A stretch of DNA of 64,000 nucleotides, taken from Gemmatimonadota bacterium (GTDB lineage Bacteria; Gemmatimonadota; Gemmatimonadetes; Longimicrobiales; Gaopeijiaceae). Within the stretch, counting starts at the first letter, position 1, and each line of letters begins with the position of its first letter. Shown here in pieces: positions 49,090-57,594 of this stretch. A model generated the notes under the pieces. That model made no database searches. It worked only from the letters and a program-made list of their open reading frames with translations, and was not told the DNA's origin. A program made the position numbers and the translations under genes. The stretch is taken from assembly GCA_030428885.1 (NCBI GenBank), contig JAUIEJ010000016.1:1-64000 (forward strand), written 5' to 3'.

Positions 49090-50270
49090 GACGGGACTCC
49101 GGGTGGGGGCGCCGGGGTATGGGACCCCAGGACCCGGGGGCCCACCGCCCCGGTGACCTCGGGAAGGTTGCCCGGATGCCCCTCGAGGTGCGCCCAGGCC
49201 AGGAGGGCGAAGGCGCAGGCCTCCCGGGCGTCGGGATCCAGGCCCAGGGCCGACGCGCCGGTTCGGACGGGCACCCGCAGGTTCCGCACCTCCAGGGCCC
49301 GTTCCAGCGCCGCCACCAGGGTCGGGTTCCGGGCGCCGCCCCCGGCCACCACCATCTCGTCCACCGGCCGGGGGGCCACGTGGCGGGCCACGGCGTCGGC
49401 CACCGTCTCGGCGGTGAGGGCCGTGAGGGTGGCCAGGAGGTCGTCCCACCCGCTCCTGCCCGCCGCCAACCCCCGGCGGTGGGCCAGCTCGCGCACCAAC
49501 ACCGGACCGAACCGCTCCCGCCCCGTGGAGCGGGGCGGCGGCAGCCGATAGAAGGGATCGTCCAGGAGTTCGCCCAGGAGATCCGGGTCCACCCGCCCCG
49601 CCGCCGCCCGGCGCCCCGCGTCGTCGAAGCGCTCGGCCCCGTCCGTGGCCTGCTCCACCGCGGCGTCCAGGAGCACGTTGCCGGGCCCCGTGTCGAAGGC
49701 CACCACGGGGGCGTCGCCGCCCCGGGGCGGCAGCCAGGTGAGATTGGCGATCCCGCCCACGTTCAGGACGATGCGGGCCCGGTCGTCGGCGGCCAGCAGC
49801 ACCCGGTCGGGCCACGGCACCAGGGGCGCGCCGTGGCCTCCGGCGGCCACGTCGGCGGTGCGGAAGTCCGACACCACGGCGATGCCGGTCCGGGCCGCCA
49901 GCGTGGCGGGGCAGCCGAGCTGGAGGGTGGCGCCCCGGCCCTCGCCGTGGGGGGGGCGGTGCCAGATCGTCTGACCGTGGCTGCCCACGGCGGTCACCTG
50001 CCCCGGGGCCACCCCCGCCTCGGTCAGCAGAGCGTGCGCCGCCTCGGCGAACCACTCTCCCAGGTCGGCGTGGAGATCGGCGAGGGTGGCGGGGGTGCCG
50101 TGGGCCACCGCCTCCAGGATCCGCGCCCGCCGCCCCGGGTCGAAGGCCGCCGTGCGGAACGCCTCCAGACGCCACGCCACGCCGTCGGGAGGCGTGCCCT
50201 CCACCGCCAGGAGCGCCGCGTCGATGCCGTCCACCGAGGTGCCGCTCATGAGTCCCACGAACCGTCTCAC
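49086..50270 (-). CDS. anmK: Anhydro-N-acetylmuramic acid kinase
   Basis: A 394-residue sugar kinase that turns 1,6-anhydroMurNAc and ATP into MurNAc-6-phosphate, a step of peptidoglycan recycling. Marks are the start VRRFVGLMSGTSVDGIDAALL, the SHGQTIWHRP strand, LNVGGIANLTWLP, FDTGPGNVLLDA and the late VVAGGGARNPTL. Length is usual (about 370-400). The GTG start overlaps the murQ stop by 4 bp, so the two successive enzymes are translationally coupled. The GT39 gene follows with another GTGA overlap. Confidence 0.96.
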   Translation of the reverse strand: MRRFVGLMSGTSVDGIDAALLAVEGTPPDGVAWRLEAFRTAAFDPGRRARILEAVAHGTPATLADLHADLGEWFAEAAHALLTEAGVAPGQVTAVGSHGQTIWHRPPHGEGRGATLQLGCPATLAARTGIAVVSDFRTADVAAGGHGAPLVPWPDRVLLAADDRARIVLNVGGIANLTWLPPRGGDAPVVAFDTGPGNVLLDAAVEQATDGAERFDDAGRRAAAGRVDPDLLGELLDDPFYRLPPPRSTGRERFGPVLVRELAHRRGLAAGRSGWDDLLATLTALTAETVADAVARHVAPRPVDEMVVAGGGARNPTLVAALERALEVRNLRVPVRTGASALGLDPDAREACAFALLAWAHLEGHPGNLPEVTGAVGPRVLGSHTPAPPPGVPS

Positions 50271-51172
50271 GCCGACCCTCCTCCCGCCACGGCCCGGGCC
50301 ACCACGCCGCCCCCGGCGTCCAGGCGCCGCCGGGCCTCGTCGGCGTCCACCCCGGCCTCGTGCATGACCAGCGCCGTCTTCACGTGCCCGTGGGCGGCGT
50401 CCAGGAGTTCCACCGCCCGGCCCCGCTCCACCCCCAGGATCTCCACCAGGATGCGCTCGGCCCGGTCCTGCAGTTTGGCGCAGCTCACCTTGAGGTCGAC
50501 CATGAGGTTGCCGTGGACCTTGCCCAGGCGGACCATGGCGGTGGTGGAGATGGCGTTGAGCACCATCTTGGTGGCCGTGCCCGCCTTCATGCGGGTCGAG
50601 CCCGTCACCACCTCGGGACCCACCAGGGGGGCCACGACCACGTCGTAGGCCGCGAGCTGCTCCGGCGACGGGGGCGTGCACAGCACGAACCCCGTGCGGG
50701 CGCCCCGGTCCCGGGCCCGCTCCAGGGCGCCGAGCACGTAGGGCGTCGTGCCCGAGGTGGCGATGCCCACCACGAAGTCCCGGGGACCCACCTGCCGCTC
50801 GTCCATGGCGGCGGCCCCGTGGTCCGGATGGTCTTCGGCGCCCTCGCAGGCCCGCACCAGCGCCGAGTACCCTCCGGCGATGACGCCCTGGACCCACGCC
50901 GGATCCGTGCCGAAGGTGGGAGGCATCTCCGAGGCGTCCAGCACTCCCAGCCGCCCCGAGGTCCCGGCGCCCACGTAGATCAGGCGGCCCCCGTTCCGGA
51001 AGGCGGCCTCGGCGAGTTCGGCCGCCCGGGCCACCGCCCCCGCCACCTGGGCCACGGCCTCGGCCACCCCCCGGTCCTCGTCGACGATGAGGTCGACGAT
51101 CTCCCGGGGCGAGCGACGGTCCAGGTCCCGGGAACGGGGATTGGGCTGTTCGGTGAGGCGGGGATCGGCCAT
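50267..51172 (-). CDS. murQ: N-acetylmuramic acid 6-phosphate etherase
   Basis: A 301-residue SIS-domain lyase that cleaves the lactyl ether of MurNAc-6-phosphate to give GlcNAc-6-phosphate and lactate. Visible are LTEQPNPRSRDLDRRSPREIVDLI, the SIS loop YVGAGTSGRLGVLDASEMPPTFG, the second GIATSGTTPYVLGAL loop, and TGSTRMKAGTATKMVLNAIST. Starting at MADPRLTEQ fits the family; an earlier start adds 12 unlike residues. Together with anmK it gives the MurNAc branch of wall recycling. No MurNAc PTS transporter or NagZ is in the window. It is divergent from the M20D hydrolase gene (90-bp gap). Confidence 0.96.
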   Translation of the reverse strand: MADPRLTEQPNPRSRDLDRRSPREIVDLIVDEDRGVAEAVAQVAGAVARAAELAEAAFRNGGRLIYVGAGTSGRLGVLDASEMPPTFGTDPAWVQGVIAGGYSALVRACEGAEDHPDHGAAAMDERQVGPRDFVVGIATSGTTPYVLGALERARDRGARTGFVLCTPPSPEQLAAYDVVVAPLVGPEVVTGSTRMKAGTATKMVLNAISTTAMVRLGKVHGNLMVDLKVSCAKLQDRAERILVEILGVERGRAVELLDAAHGHVKTALVMHEAGVDADEARRRLDAGGGVVARAVAGGGSA

Positions 51173-51262
51173 GGAGCGGAACGTATCCACCCCCACCCCT
51201 CTCGCCAACGTCCGGGCCAGGCGCTACCGTCGGCCTCCGATCCTCGCTCCACCCACCGCGCC

Positions 51263-52459
51263 ATGACTCCCACCGACCTCCTCCAGCGCGCCCGGGCCCT
51301 GGCCCCGGCCCTCGTGGCCCTCCGCCGCGACCTCCATCGTCACCCGGAGCTGGGCTTCCAGGAGACCCGCACCGCCGGCGTGGTGGCCGAACGCCTCCGG
51401 GCCCTGGGCCTGGAGCCTCGCACCGGGGTGGGGCGCACGGGTGTGGTGGCCGACATCGTGGGGGGGCCGGGACCCGTGGTGGCCGTCCGCGCCGACATGG
51501 ACGCCCTCCCCATCCAGGAGTCCCCCGACACCGACGAGGCCTATCGCTCCACCGTGCCGGGGGTCATGCACGCCTGTGGGCACGACGCCCACACGTCGGG
51601 GCTGGTGGGGGCGGCGGAGCTTTTCGTGGGACTCCGGGACGCCGGGGCCCTCCCCGGTACGGTCCGGCTCCTCTTCCAGCCGTGCGAGGAGACGGTGGAC
51701 GACGAGGGGAAGAGCGGAGCGACCCGCATGTTGGACGACGGCGCCCTGGAGGGGGTGGACGCCGTCACCGGGCTGCACGTGGGGGGCAACCTCCCCTCGG
51801 GCTTCGCCTTCGTGGCGCCGGGCGCGGTCATGGGAGGGGGGGAGGAGATCGTGGTGGAGGTCCGGGGACGGGCGTCCCACGCGGCCCTGCCCCACGAAGG
51901 AATCGACGCCGTGGTCCTGGCGGCTCAGGGCGTCCTGGCCGCCCAGACCGCCGTCTCCCGGCGCATTCCCCCCACCTCGGCGGGGGTGGTGACCTTCGGC
52001 CGGATCGAAGGCGGGACGGCGGCCAACGTCCTGGCCGACCGGGTCCGCCTCCACGGCACCCTGCGCTACTTCGACGAGGGGGTGCGCGACGCCCTCCGGG
52101 CCGCCGTACGGGGCGCCTTCGAGGGAGCGGCGGCCCACGGCGGCTCCGCCGAGGTGACCTTCCTCCCGGGTTACCCGCCGGTGGTCAACGACGAGGCGGC
52201 GGCCGCCGCCGTGGGCCGGGCCCTGGCGCAGGAGCTGGGTCCCGACCGGGTGCTCCCCATGCCCCCCGTGCTCCTCGCCGAGGACTTCGCCTTCCTGGCC
52301 CGCCGCGTGCCCGGCGTCTTCTTCTGGCTGGGCGCCGCGTTGCCCGAACCCCGTCAGCACCACCATCCTCGCTTCGACGTCGACGAGTCGGTCCTCCCCC
52401 TGGGAGCCGCCGCCCTCACCCGGGCGGCCCTGTCCCTCCTGGACCACTTCGCCGCATGA
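51263..52459 (+). CDS. M20D amidohydrolase (hippurate/IAA-amino-acid hydrolase type)
   Basis: A 398-residue cytoplasmic zinc hydrolase. Marks are LRRDLHRHPELGFQETRTAG, AVRADMDALPIQE, the PGVMHACGHDAHTSGLVGAAEL metal site, FQPCEE (catalytic Glu), HASHAALPHEGIDAV-like ASHAALPHEG and the late GAALPEPRQHHHPRFDVDE. These enzymes release amino acids from N-acyl or N-aryl conjugates. It shares an ATGA overlap with the gamma-glutamyltransferase downstream, so both enzymes of amide-bond breakdown are coupled. It stands divergent from murQ. Confidence 0.93.
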   Translation: MTPTDLLQRARALAPALVALRRDLHRHPELGFQETRTAGVVAERLRALGLEPRTGVGRTGVVADIVGGPGPVVAVRADMDALPIQESPDTDEAYRSTVPGVMHACGHDAHTSGLVGAAELFVGLRDAGALPGTVRLLFQPCEETVDDEGKSGATRMLDDGALEGVDAVTGLHVGGNLPSGFAFVAPGAVMGGGEEIVVEVRGRASHAALPHEGIDAVVLAAQGVLAAQTAVSRRIPPTSAGVVTFGRIEGGTAANVLADRVRLHGTLRYFDEGVRDALRAAVRGAFEGAAAHGGSAEVTFLPGYPPVVNDEAAAAAVGRALAQELGPDRVLPMPPVLLAEDFAFLARRVPGVFFWLGAALPEPRQHHHPRFDVDESVLPLGAAALTRAALSLLDHFAA

Positions 52460-54303
52460 CCCTCCCGCCCCCGCCCTCCATGCGTTCTCGCTTCCAGCTC
52501 GCTCCCGGCGCCCGACGCCCCGCCCCTCTTCATCGTCCGTTCGTGGGCGCCGCCCTCCTGGCCCTGGCGGCCTGTGATCCGTCGGGAGCGGGCACCGCCA
52601 CGTCGTCGGCGCCGTGGTACGGCGGCTGGCGCTACCAGGAGCAGGAGCCGGTGACGGCCACCCAGGGCATGGTGGTCACCACCGACGGCTACGCCTCCCA
52701 GGTGGGCGTCGACATCCTGGAAGCCGGAGGCAACGCCGTGGACGCCGCCATCGCCGTCTCCTTCGCCCTGGCTGTGGTGAATCCCGAGGCGGGCAACATC
52801 GGGGGCGGCGGCTTCATGGTGGTGCGGATGGCCGACGGGCAGGTGGCGGCCCTGGACTACCGGGAGAAGGCCCCGGGCCGGGCGACCCGGGACATGTTCC
52901 TGGACGCCGAGGGCAACGTCACCGATGCCTCGGTGGTGGGACACCGGGCCGCCGGCGTCCCGGGCACGGTCATGGGCATGTGGGAAGCCCACCAGCGCTT
53001 CGGCACCCTGCCGTGGGAGCAGCTCGTGGCCCCCTCCGTGGCCCTGGCCGAGGGCTTCGAGGTGGGCGAGCGCTTCCTCCGATCCCTGGACGGAGCGATG
53101 GTGGAATCGCTGTCGGCCTTCGAGACCTCGGCGGCCCAGTTCCTGCCCCGGGACGGCCGGCCCCCGGCCGAGGGCGACACCCTGCGCCAGACCGATCTCG
53201 CGGCGACCCTGGGCCGGATTCGCGACCAGGGGGCCGACGGGTTCTACCGGGGCGAAACCGCCGACCTCATCGCGGCCGAGATGGAGCGGGGCGGCGGGCT
53301 CATCTCCCTCGACGACCTGGCCGCCTACACCGCCGCCTGGCGCGAGCCCGTGGAGTTCGGCTACCGGGACTACACCATCTACTCCATGCCCCCCTCGTCC
53401 TCCGGGGGCGTGACCATGGCCGAGGCGGCCAACATCCTGGAGCGCTACGACCTCCCGGGCATGGAGTGGGACAGCGCCACCCGGATCCACCTCCTGGCCG
53501 AAGCGTGGCGTCGGGCCTACGCCGACCGGAACCACTACCTGGCCGACCCGGACTTCGTGGACATGCCCCTGGACGTCCTGGCCAGCGACGACTACGCCGC
53601 CTTCCGCGCCGAGAACCTGTCCCTGGACCGGGCCTCGCCCTCCAGCGCCATCGTCCCGGCCGTGGAAGCGTTCCAGGGCGAGGCCGCCGGCGCCGCCACC
53701 GGCGTGCCCGACGAGGGCGAGAACACCACCCACTACTCGGTGGTGGACGCCGCCGGCAACGCCGTGGCCGTCACCACCACCATCAACTCGTGGTACGGCA
53801 GCAAGGTCACGGTGGCCGGGGCGGGCTTCGTGCTGAACAACGAGATGGACGACTTCGCCGCCAAACCCGGGACGCCGAACCAGTTCGGCCTGGTCCAGGG
53901 CGAAAACAACGCCGTGGGCCCGGGCAAGCGCATGCTCTCGGCCATGAGCCCCGCCATCGTCCTGGATCCGGCGGGCAACCTCCGCATGCTCACCGGCACG
54001 CCCGGGGGATCCACCATCATCACCACCGTGCTCCAGACCATTCTCAACGTGGTGGACCACGGGATGGGGGTGAGCGCCGCGGTGCTGGCGCCCCGGGTGC
54101 ACCACCAGCACCTCCCGGACCAGATCTTCTACGAAGCCGGGGGACTCCCGCCTGCCGTCGTGGCCGAGTTGGAGGCCATGGGCCACACGGTGGTGGAGCG
54201 CGGCGGCGTGTCGGGCGACGTCCAGGCCATCGTGGTGCGCGCCGACGGCACCCTGGAGGCCCAGTCCGACCCGCGACGGGGCGGCGTGGCCATCGGGTAC
54301 TAG
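52456..54303 (+). CDS. ggt: Gamma-glutamyltransferase, lipoprotein form
   Basis: A 615-residue Ntn hydrolase that removes or transfers the gamma-glutamyl group of glutathione and related peptides. A lipobox (LALAAC) lies near residue 40, so it is probably membrane-anchored in the periplasm. The family start MVVTTDGYASQVGVDILEAGGNAVDAAIA and GNIGGGGFMVV are clear. Autocleavage occurs before the catalytic Thr, about residue 424 (ENTTHYSVVDAAGNAV), with GPGKRMLSAMSP and TGTPGGSTIITTV downstream. It begins ATGA-overlapped with the M20D gene. Its TAG stop lies in a CTAG that also holds the stop of the convergent gene. Confidence 0.96.
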   Translation: MTLPPPPSMRSRFQLAPGARRPAPLHRPFVGAALLALAACDPSGAGTATSSAPWYGGWRYQEQEPVTATQGMVVTTDGYASQVGVDILEAGGNAVDAAIAVSFALAVVNPEAGNIGGGGFMVVRMADGQVAALDYREKAPGRATRDMFLDAEGNVTDASVVGHRAAGVPGTVMGMWEAHQRFGTLPWEQLVAPSVALAEGFEVGERFLRSLDGAMVESLSAFETSAAQFLPRDGRPPAEGDTLRQTDLAATLGRIRDQGADGFYRGETADLIAAEMERGGGLISLDDLAAYTAAWREPVEFGYRDYTIYSMPPSSSGGVTMAEAANILERYDLPGMEWDSATRIHLLAEAWRRAYADRNHYLADPDFVDMPLDVLASDDYAAFRAENLSLDRASPSSAIVPAVEAFQGEAAGAATGVPDEGENTTHYSVVDAAGNAVAVTTTINSWYGSKVTVAGAGFVLNNEMDDFAAKPGTPNQFGLVQGENNAVGPGKRMLSAMSPAIVLDPAGNLRMLTGTPGGSTIITTVLQTILNVVDHGMGVSAAVLAPRVHHQHLPDQIFYEAGGLPPAVVAELEAMGHTVVERGGVSGDVQAIVVRADGTLEAQSDPRRGGVAIGY

Positions 54304-54992
54304 AACACCTCCGGCGCGCCGCCCCGCTCCAGGCGACGGGGGCCGGCCTCGGCGTCCCGGCCGAAGTAGCGCACCTCCTGGGCCTCCTCGCTGGAATCCA
54401 CGTAGCGGATCAGGCGGCCGGGCATGGGCTCCTCGGGCTGGCCCAGGACCCGGGCCAACCGCTTGACGCCCTCCTCCAGGACGTCGGCCACGGTGCGGGA
54501 GGCCAGCACCCGCCCCCCTTCGCGGATCGCGTTCAGGCGGGCCAGTTCCTCGAACGCCGTCATGAGTCCCTTGTGGGCCTCCAGCGCCGCCTGGTCGTTG
54601 TGGAGCGTCTGCTTGCTCCGGGTCCCCAGGCTCAGGAGCACGTTCTGGGTGAAGTCCGGGAGGGGGTCGGTGTCGGCCACCGACCGCAGGATGCCCAGGA
54701 TCTGGTCGGTCTCCACCTGGCGGGGGCCGCCCTGCCACACCCACACCACGTGCTCCACGGCGTGGAGGGCGCTCCACGCCACCTGCTTGCCCCGCTCGAG
54801 ATTGCGGCGCCGCTCGAAGAACCACTCCACCACGGCCACCGTGATCACGATCCCCATGATCTCGGTGCCCAGGTTGATCAGGAGGTTGACCGAGAGGGCG
54901 TCGTGACCGGCTCGCCCCCCCATGACGTAGGCGGACCAGACCACCAGGGCGGCGACGATGAGGCCCCCGGCGGGGAGGACGAGACGGGACAT
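54300..54992 (-). CDS. Membrane-anchored protein of unknown function
   Basis: A 230-residue protein from the ATG at 54992. Two hydrophobic segments near the N-terminus (LVLPAGGLIVAALVVWSAYVMGG and LLINLGTEIMGIVITVAVVEWFFERRR) probably form a hairpin in the inner membrane. A cytoplasmic helical domain of about 160 residues follows, with ALHAVEHVVWVWQGG, TRSKQTLHNDQAALEAHKGLMTAFEELARLNAIREGG and VADVLEEGVKRLARVLG. The IMGIVITVAVVEWFFERRR pattern is seen in small uncharacterised membrane proteins. It is convergent with ggt, sharing the CTAG of both stops, and divergent from the ABC exporter. Confidence 0.65.
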   Translation of the reverse strand: MSRLVLPAGGLIVAALVVWSAYVMGGRAGHDALSVNLLINLGTEIMGIVITVAVVEWFFERRRNLERGKQVAWSALHAVEHVVWVWQGGPRQVETDQILGILRSVADTDPLPDFTQNVLLSLGTRSKQTLHNDQAALEAHKGLMTAFEELARLNAIREGGRVLASRTVADVLEEGVKRLARVLGQPEEPMPGRLIRYVDSSEEAQEVRYFGRDAEAGPRRLERGGAPEVF

Positions 54993-55156
54993 GGAAGGGT
55001 GTGTGGGAGGAGTGGAGGCGGACCTCCGAATACGGCTTCTACACCGCAAGACGCGTTCAGGATCGCGCAGGTTGCGCGCGCGGCCCCGGGGCGCCGGCCG
55101 CCGGCGTCCCATTCCGACCTTGTGGCGCCCCGCCCGCCAGAGGATGTTTCGTGGCC

Positions 55157-57016
55157 ATGCACGCCCTCCGGACCCTCCTTCCGTACTACCGCCCCTATCG
55201 CCGCGGACTCGTGGCGGGGCTGATCCTGGTGGCCGTGGCCCAGGGATTCACCATCGTGGGACCGTGGATCCTGAAGCTCGCCATCGACGCCCTGGGGTCC
55301 CCCGACCTCTCGGGCGACCGGATCGCCGTCCTCTCCATGACCATCGTGGGGGTGGCCCTCCTGGGGGGAGCGGCGCGGTACGGCATGCGGGAGCTCATCA
55401 ACGGCATCTCCCGGCGCATGGAGGTGGATCTCCGCCGCGACTTCTTCAGCCACCTCCTCCGCCTCGACGCCGCGTTCTTCGCCGAGAACCGCACCGGCGA
55501 CCTCATGAGTCGGGCCACCAACGACATCCTGGCCGTGCGCATGGCGGCGGGGCCGGCGGTGATGTACGCGGTGAACACGGCCGTGGGCTTCGTCCTGGCC
55601 CTCTCCCTCATGATCTGGATCAGTCCGCGGCTGACCCTGTACGCCGTGATCCCCATGATCGTGCTGCCCGGGGTCGTCCTGGCGTTCGGCAAGATGATCC
55701 ACCGCCACTTCGAGGCGATCCAGGAGCACTACGCCACGCTGTCGACCATGGTGCAGGAGAACCTTACGGGGATGCGCATCATCCGCGCCTACACCCAGGA
55801 GGACGCCCAGCAGGCCGAGTTCGACGCCCTGAACGAGGAGTACCGGCGCCGGAACATGCGCCTGGTGACCCGGGCTGGTGCCTTCCACCCGATCCTGGGG
55901 CTCTTCAGCGGCGCCGCCATGGTCATCGTGCTCTACCTGGGCGGTCGGGAGGCCATGTCCGGCGCCATCAGCCTGGGCGACTACGTGGCCTTCTTCTTCT
56001 ATCTGGCGCTGTTGATCTGGCCCATGATCGCCCTGGGGTGGGTGACCAACCTCTTTCAACGGGGCGCAGCGTCCATGGGGCGCATCAACGCCCTCATGGA
56101 GCGGGAACCCACCATCGCCGCACCCGCCGAGCCCCACCCCGTGGACGGCGTGCGGGGAGAGATCGAGTTCCGGAACGTGACCTTCCGGTACCCCGGGACC
56201 CAGCGCGACGTCCTGCGGGGCGTCTCGTTCACCGCCCGACCCGGCGAGACGGTGGCCGTGGTGGGAGCCACGGGCTCGGGCAAGAGCACCTTGGTGTCGC
56301 TCATTCCCCGGCTCTTCGATCCCACCGAGGGCGAGGTCCTCCTCGACGGCGTGCCCCTTCCCGAGTACGACCCTCGGGAGCTCCGGAGCCGCATGGGGGT
56401 GGTGCCCCAGGACACCTTCCTCTTCAGCGAGTCCATCGCCACCAACATCGCCCTGGGACTGCCGGAGGGAGAGGCGCCCGCGGCGGGGGAGCCGGGCCGG
56501 GCCGAAGGGCCGGTCCTGGAGCGGATCGGGGGACCCCCGGCCGACCCCGACGCCCTCCCCGACGAGGGCGTGGAGGTGCCGGCGGCCGTGGAGCGGGCGG
56601 CGCAGGTGGCCCAACTGGACGCCGCCATCCGGGACTTCCCGAAAGGGTACGGGACCCTCCTGGGGGAACGGGGCATCAACCTCTCGGGGGGTCAGAAGCA
56701 GCGGGCCACCCTGGCCCGGGCGGTGGCTCGGAACCCCACGGTTCTCATCCTGGACGACGCCCTCTCGGCGGTGGACACCCGCACCGAGGCCCGGATCCTG
56801 GACGACCTCCGTTCGGTCATGCGGGAGCGGACCTCGTTCATCATCTCCCACCGGGCGTCGGCCGTCATGGACGCCGACCTGATTCTGGTCCTGGACGACG
56901 GCCGCATCGTGGAGCGCGGCACCCACGACGAGTTGGTGGCCGCGGGAGGCACCTACGCCACCCTGCTCCGGCGCCAGATGCTGGAAGCCGAGATCGGTTC
57001 GGACGCGGCGCCGTGA
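55157..57016 (+). CDS. ABC exporter, fused permease-ATPase half transporter
   Basis: A 619-residue protein with an N-terminal six-helix membrane domain (about residues 10-310) and a C-terminal ATPase. ATPase motifs are Walker A VGATGSGKST (about residue 370), Q-loop VPQDTFLF, signature INLSGGQKQR, Walker B VLILDDALSAVD and switch His in IISHRAS. Lipid- or drug-exporting type (MsbA/LmrA-like), forming a homo- or heterodimer; substrate unknown. An insertion of roughly 35 residues, rich in Pro/Gly/Glu, lies between Q-loop and signature. A GTG two codons before this ATG (55151), with a better-spaced GAGG site, may be the real start. The TonB-like gene follows with a GTGA overlap. Confidence 0.92.
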   Translation: MHALRTLLPYYRPYRRGLVAGLILVAVAQGFTIVGPWILKLAIDALGSPDLSGDRIAVLSMTIVGVALLGGAARYGMRELINGISRRMEVDLRRDFFSHLLRLDAAFFAENRTGDLMSRATNDILAVRMAAGPAVMYAVNTAVGFVLALSLMIWISPRLTLYAVIPMIVLPGVVLAFGKMIHRHFEAIQEHYATLSTMVQENLTGMRIIRAYTQEDAQQAEFDALNEEYRRRNMRLVTRAGAFHPILGLFSGAAMVIVLYLGGREAMSGAISLGDYVAFFFYLALLIWPMIALGWVTNLFQRGAASMGRINALMEREPTIAAPAEPHPVDGVRGEIEFRNVTFRYPGTQRDVLRGVSFTARPGETVAVVGATGSGKSTLVSLIPRLFDPTEGEVLLDGVPLPEYDPRELRSRMGVVPQDTFLFSESIATNIALGLPEGEAPAAGEPGRAEGPVLERIGGPPADPDALPDEGVEVPAAVERAAQVAQLDAAIRDFPKGYGTLLGERGINLSGGQKQRATLARAVARNPTVLILDDALSAVDTRTEARILDDLRSVMRERTSFIISHRASAVMDADLILVLDDGRIVERGTHDELVAAGGTYATLLRRQMLEAEIGSDAAP

Positions 57017-57579
57017 GGCACGGGGCGCTGCTCACCGCCCTCGGGTTGGTGGCGACGGGCTGCGGTGGGGCGTCGGCGGGCGCGGGTAGCGGCGCCTTCG
57101 CCTCGACGCCCGCCGCGCCGTCGTCGGAGCCCTCGAGCTTCGAAGAGGCGGTCCTGGCGCTCCCTCCCTGCGACCCGTCGCCGTGGATCGACGGCGAGGT
57201 CCCGCGGCTCACGGCCCCCTTCGAAGGCGGCGGCAGCGACGAGGCGGCGGCGGCGGGTATCACCGTGCTGCCCCGGATCCGGAACCAGGAGGAACTCACC
57301 CACGCCCTGGGCCGGGAGTTCGTGCGCATCATGGTGGCTCTGGACGGGGTCCCGGCCGGCACCGCCCGGTTCTGGCTGCTGGTGGACGCCCGGGGGGAGG
57401 TGGCCGCCCTGGAGGTGGCCGAGCGCACCGACTACGCCCTCCTGGACGCCGCCGGATCCAGGGTGGCCCTCATGGCGAAGATGACACCGGCGGTGCGGAG
57501 CGGGTGCACCGTTCCGGTGTGGGTGACCTACCCCGTGACCTTCCAGCGGGGGCGACTCCGGGGCGGCGGGGGCGGCTGA
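57013..57579 (+). CDS. TonB C-terminal-domain lipoprotein
   Basis: A 188-residue exported protein from a GTG start, with a lipobox (LVATGC) after a short signal. A low-complexity Ala/Ser/Pro-rich stretch of about 30 residues follows. The C-terminal half looks like a TonB C-terminal domain: GEFVRIMVAL-like strands, ARFWLLVDARGEVAALEVAERTDYALLDAAG and TPAVRSGCTVPVWVTYPVTFQ. It lacks the N-terminal transmembrane anchor of true TonB, so it is probably not an energy transducer but a periplasmic TonB-like protein. It overlaps the ABC exporter stop by GTGA. Confidence 0.7.
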   Translation: MRHGALLTALGLVATGCGGASAGAGSGAFASTPAAPSSEPSSFEEAVLALPPCDPSPWIDGEVPRLTAPFEGGGSDEAAAAGITVLPRIRNQEELTHALGREFVRIMVALDGVPAGTARFWLLVDARGEVAALEVAERTDYALLDAAGSRVALMAKMTPAVRSGCTVPVWVTYPVTFQRGRLRGGGGG

Positions 57580-57594
57580 GCCCCCGTTCCGAGC

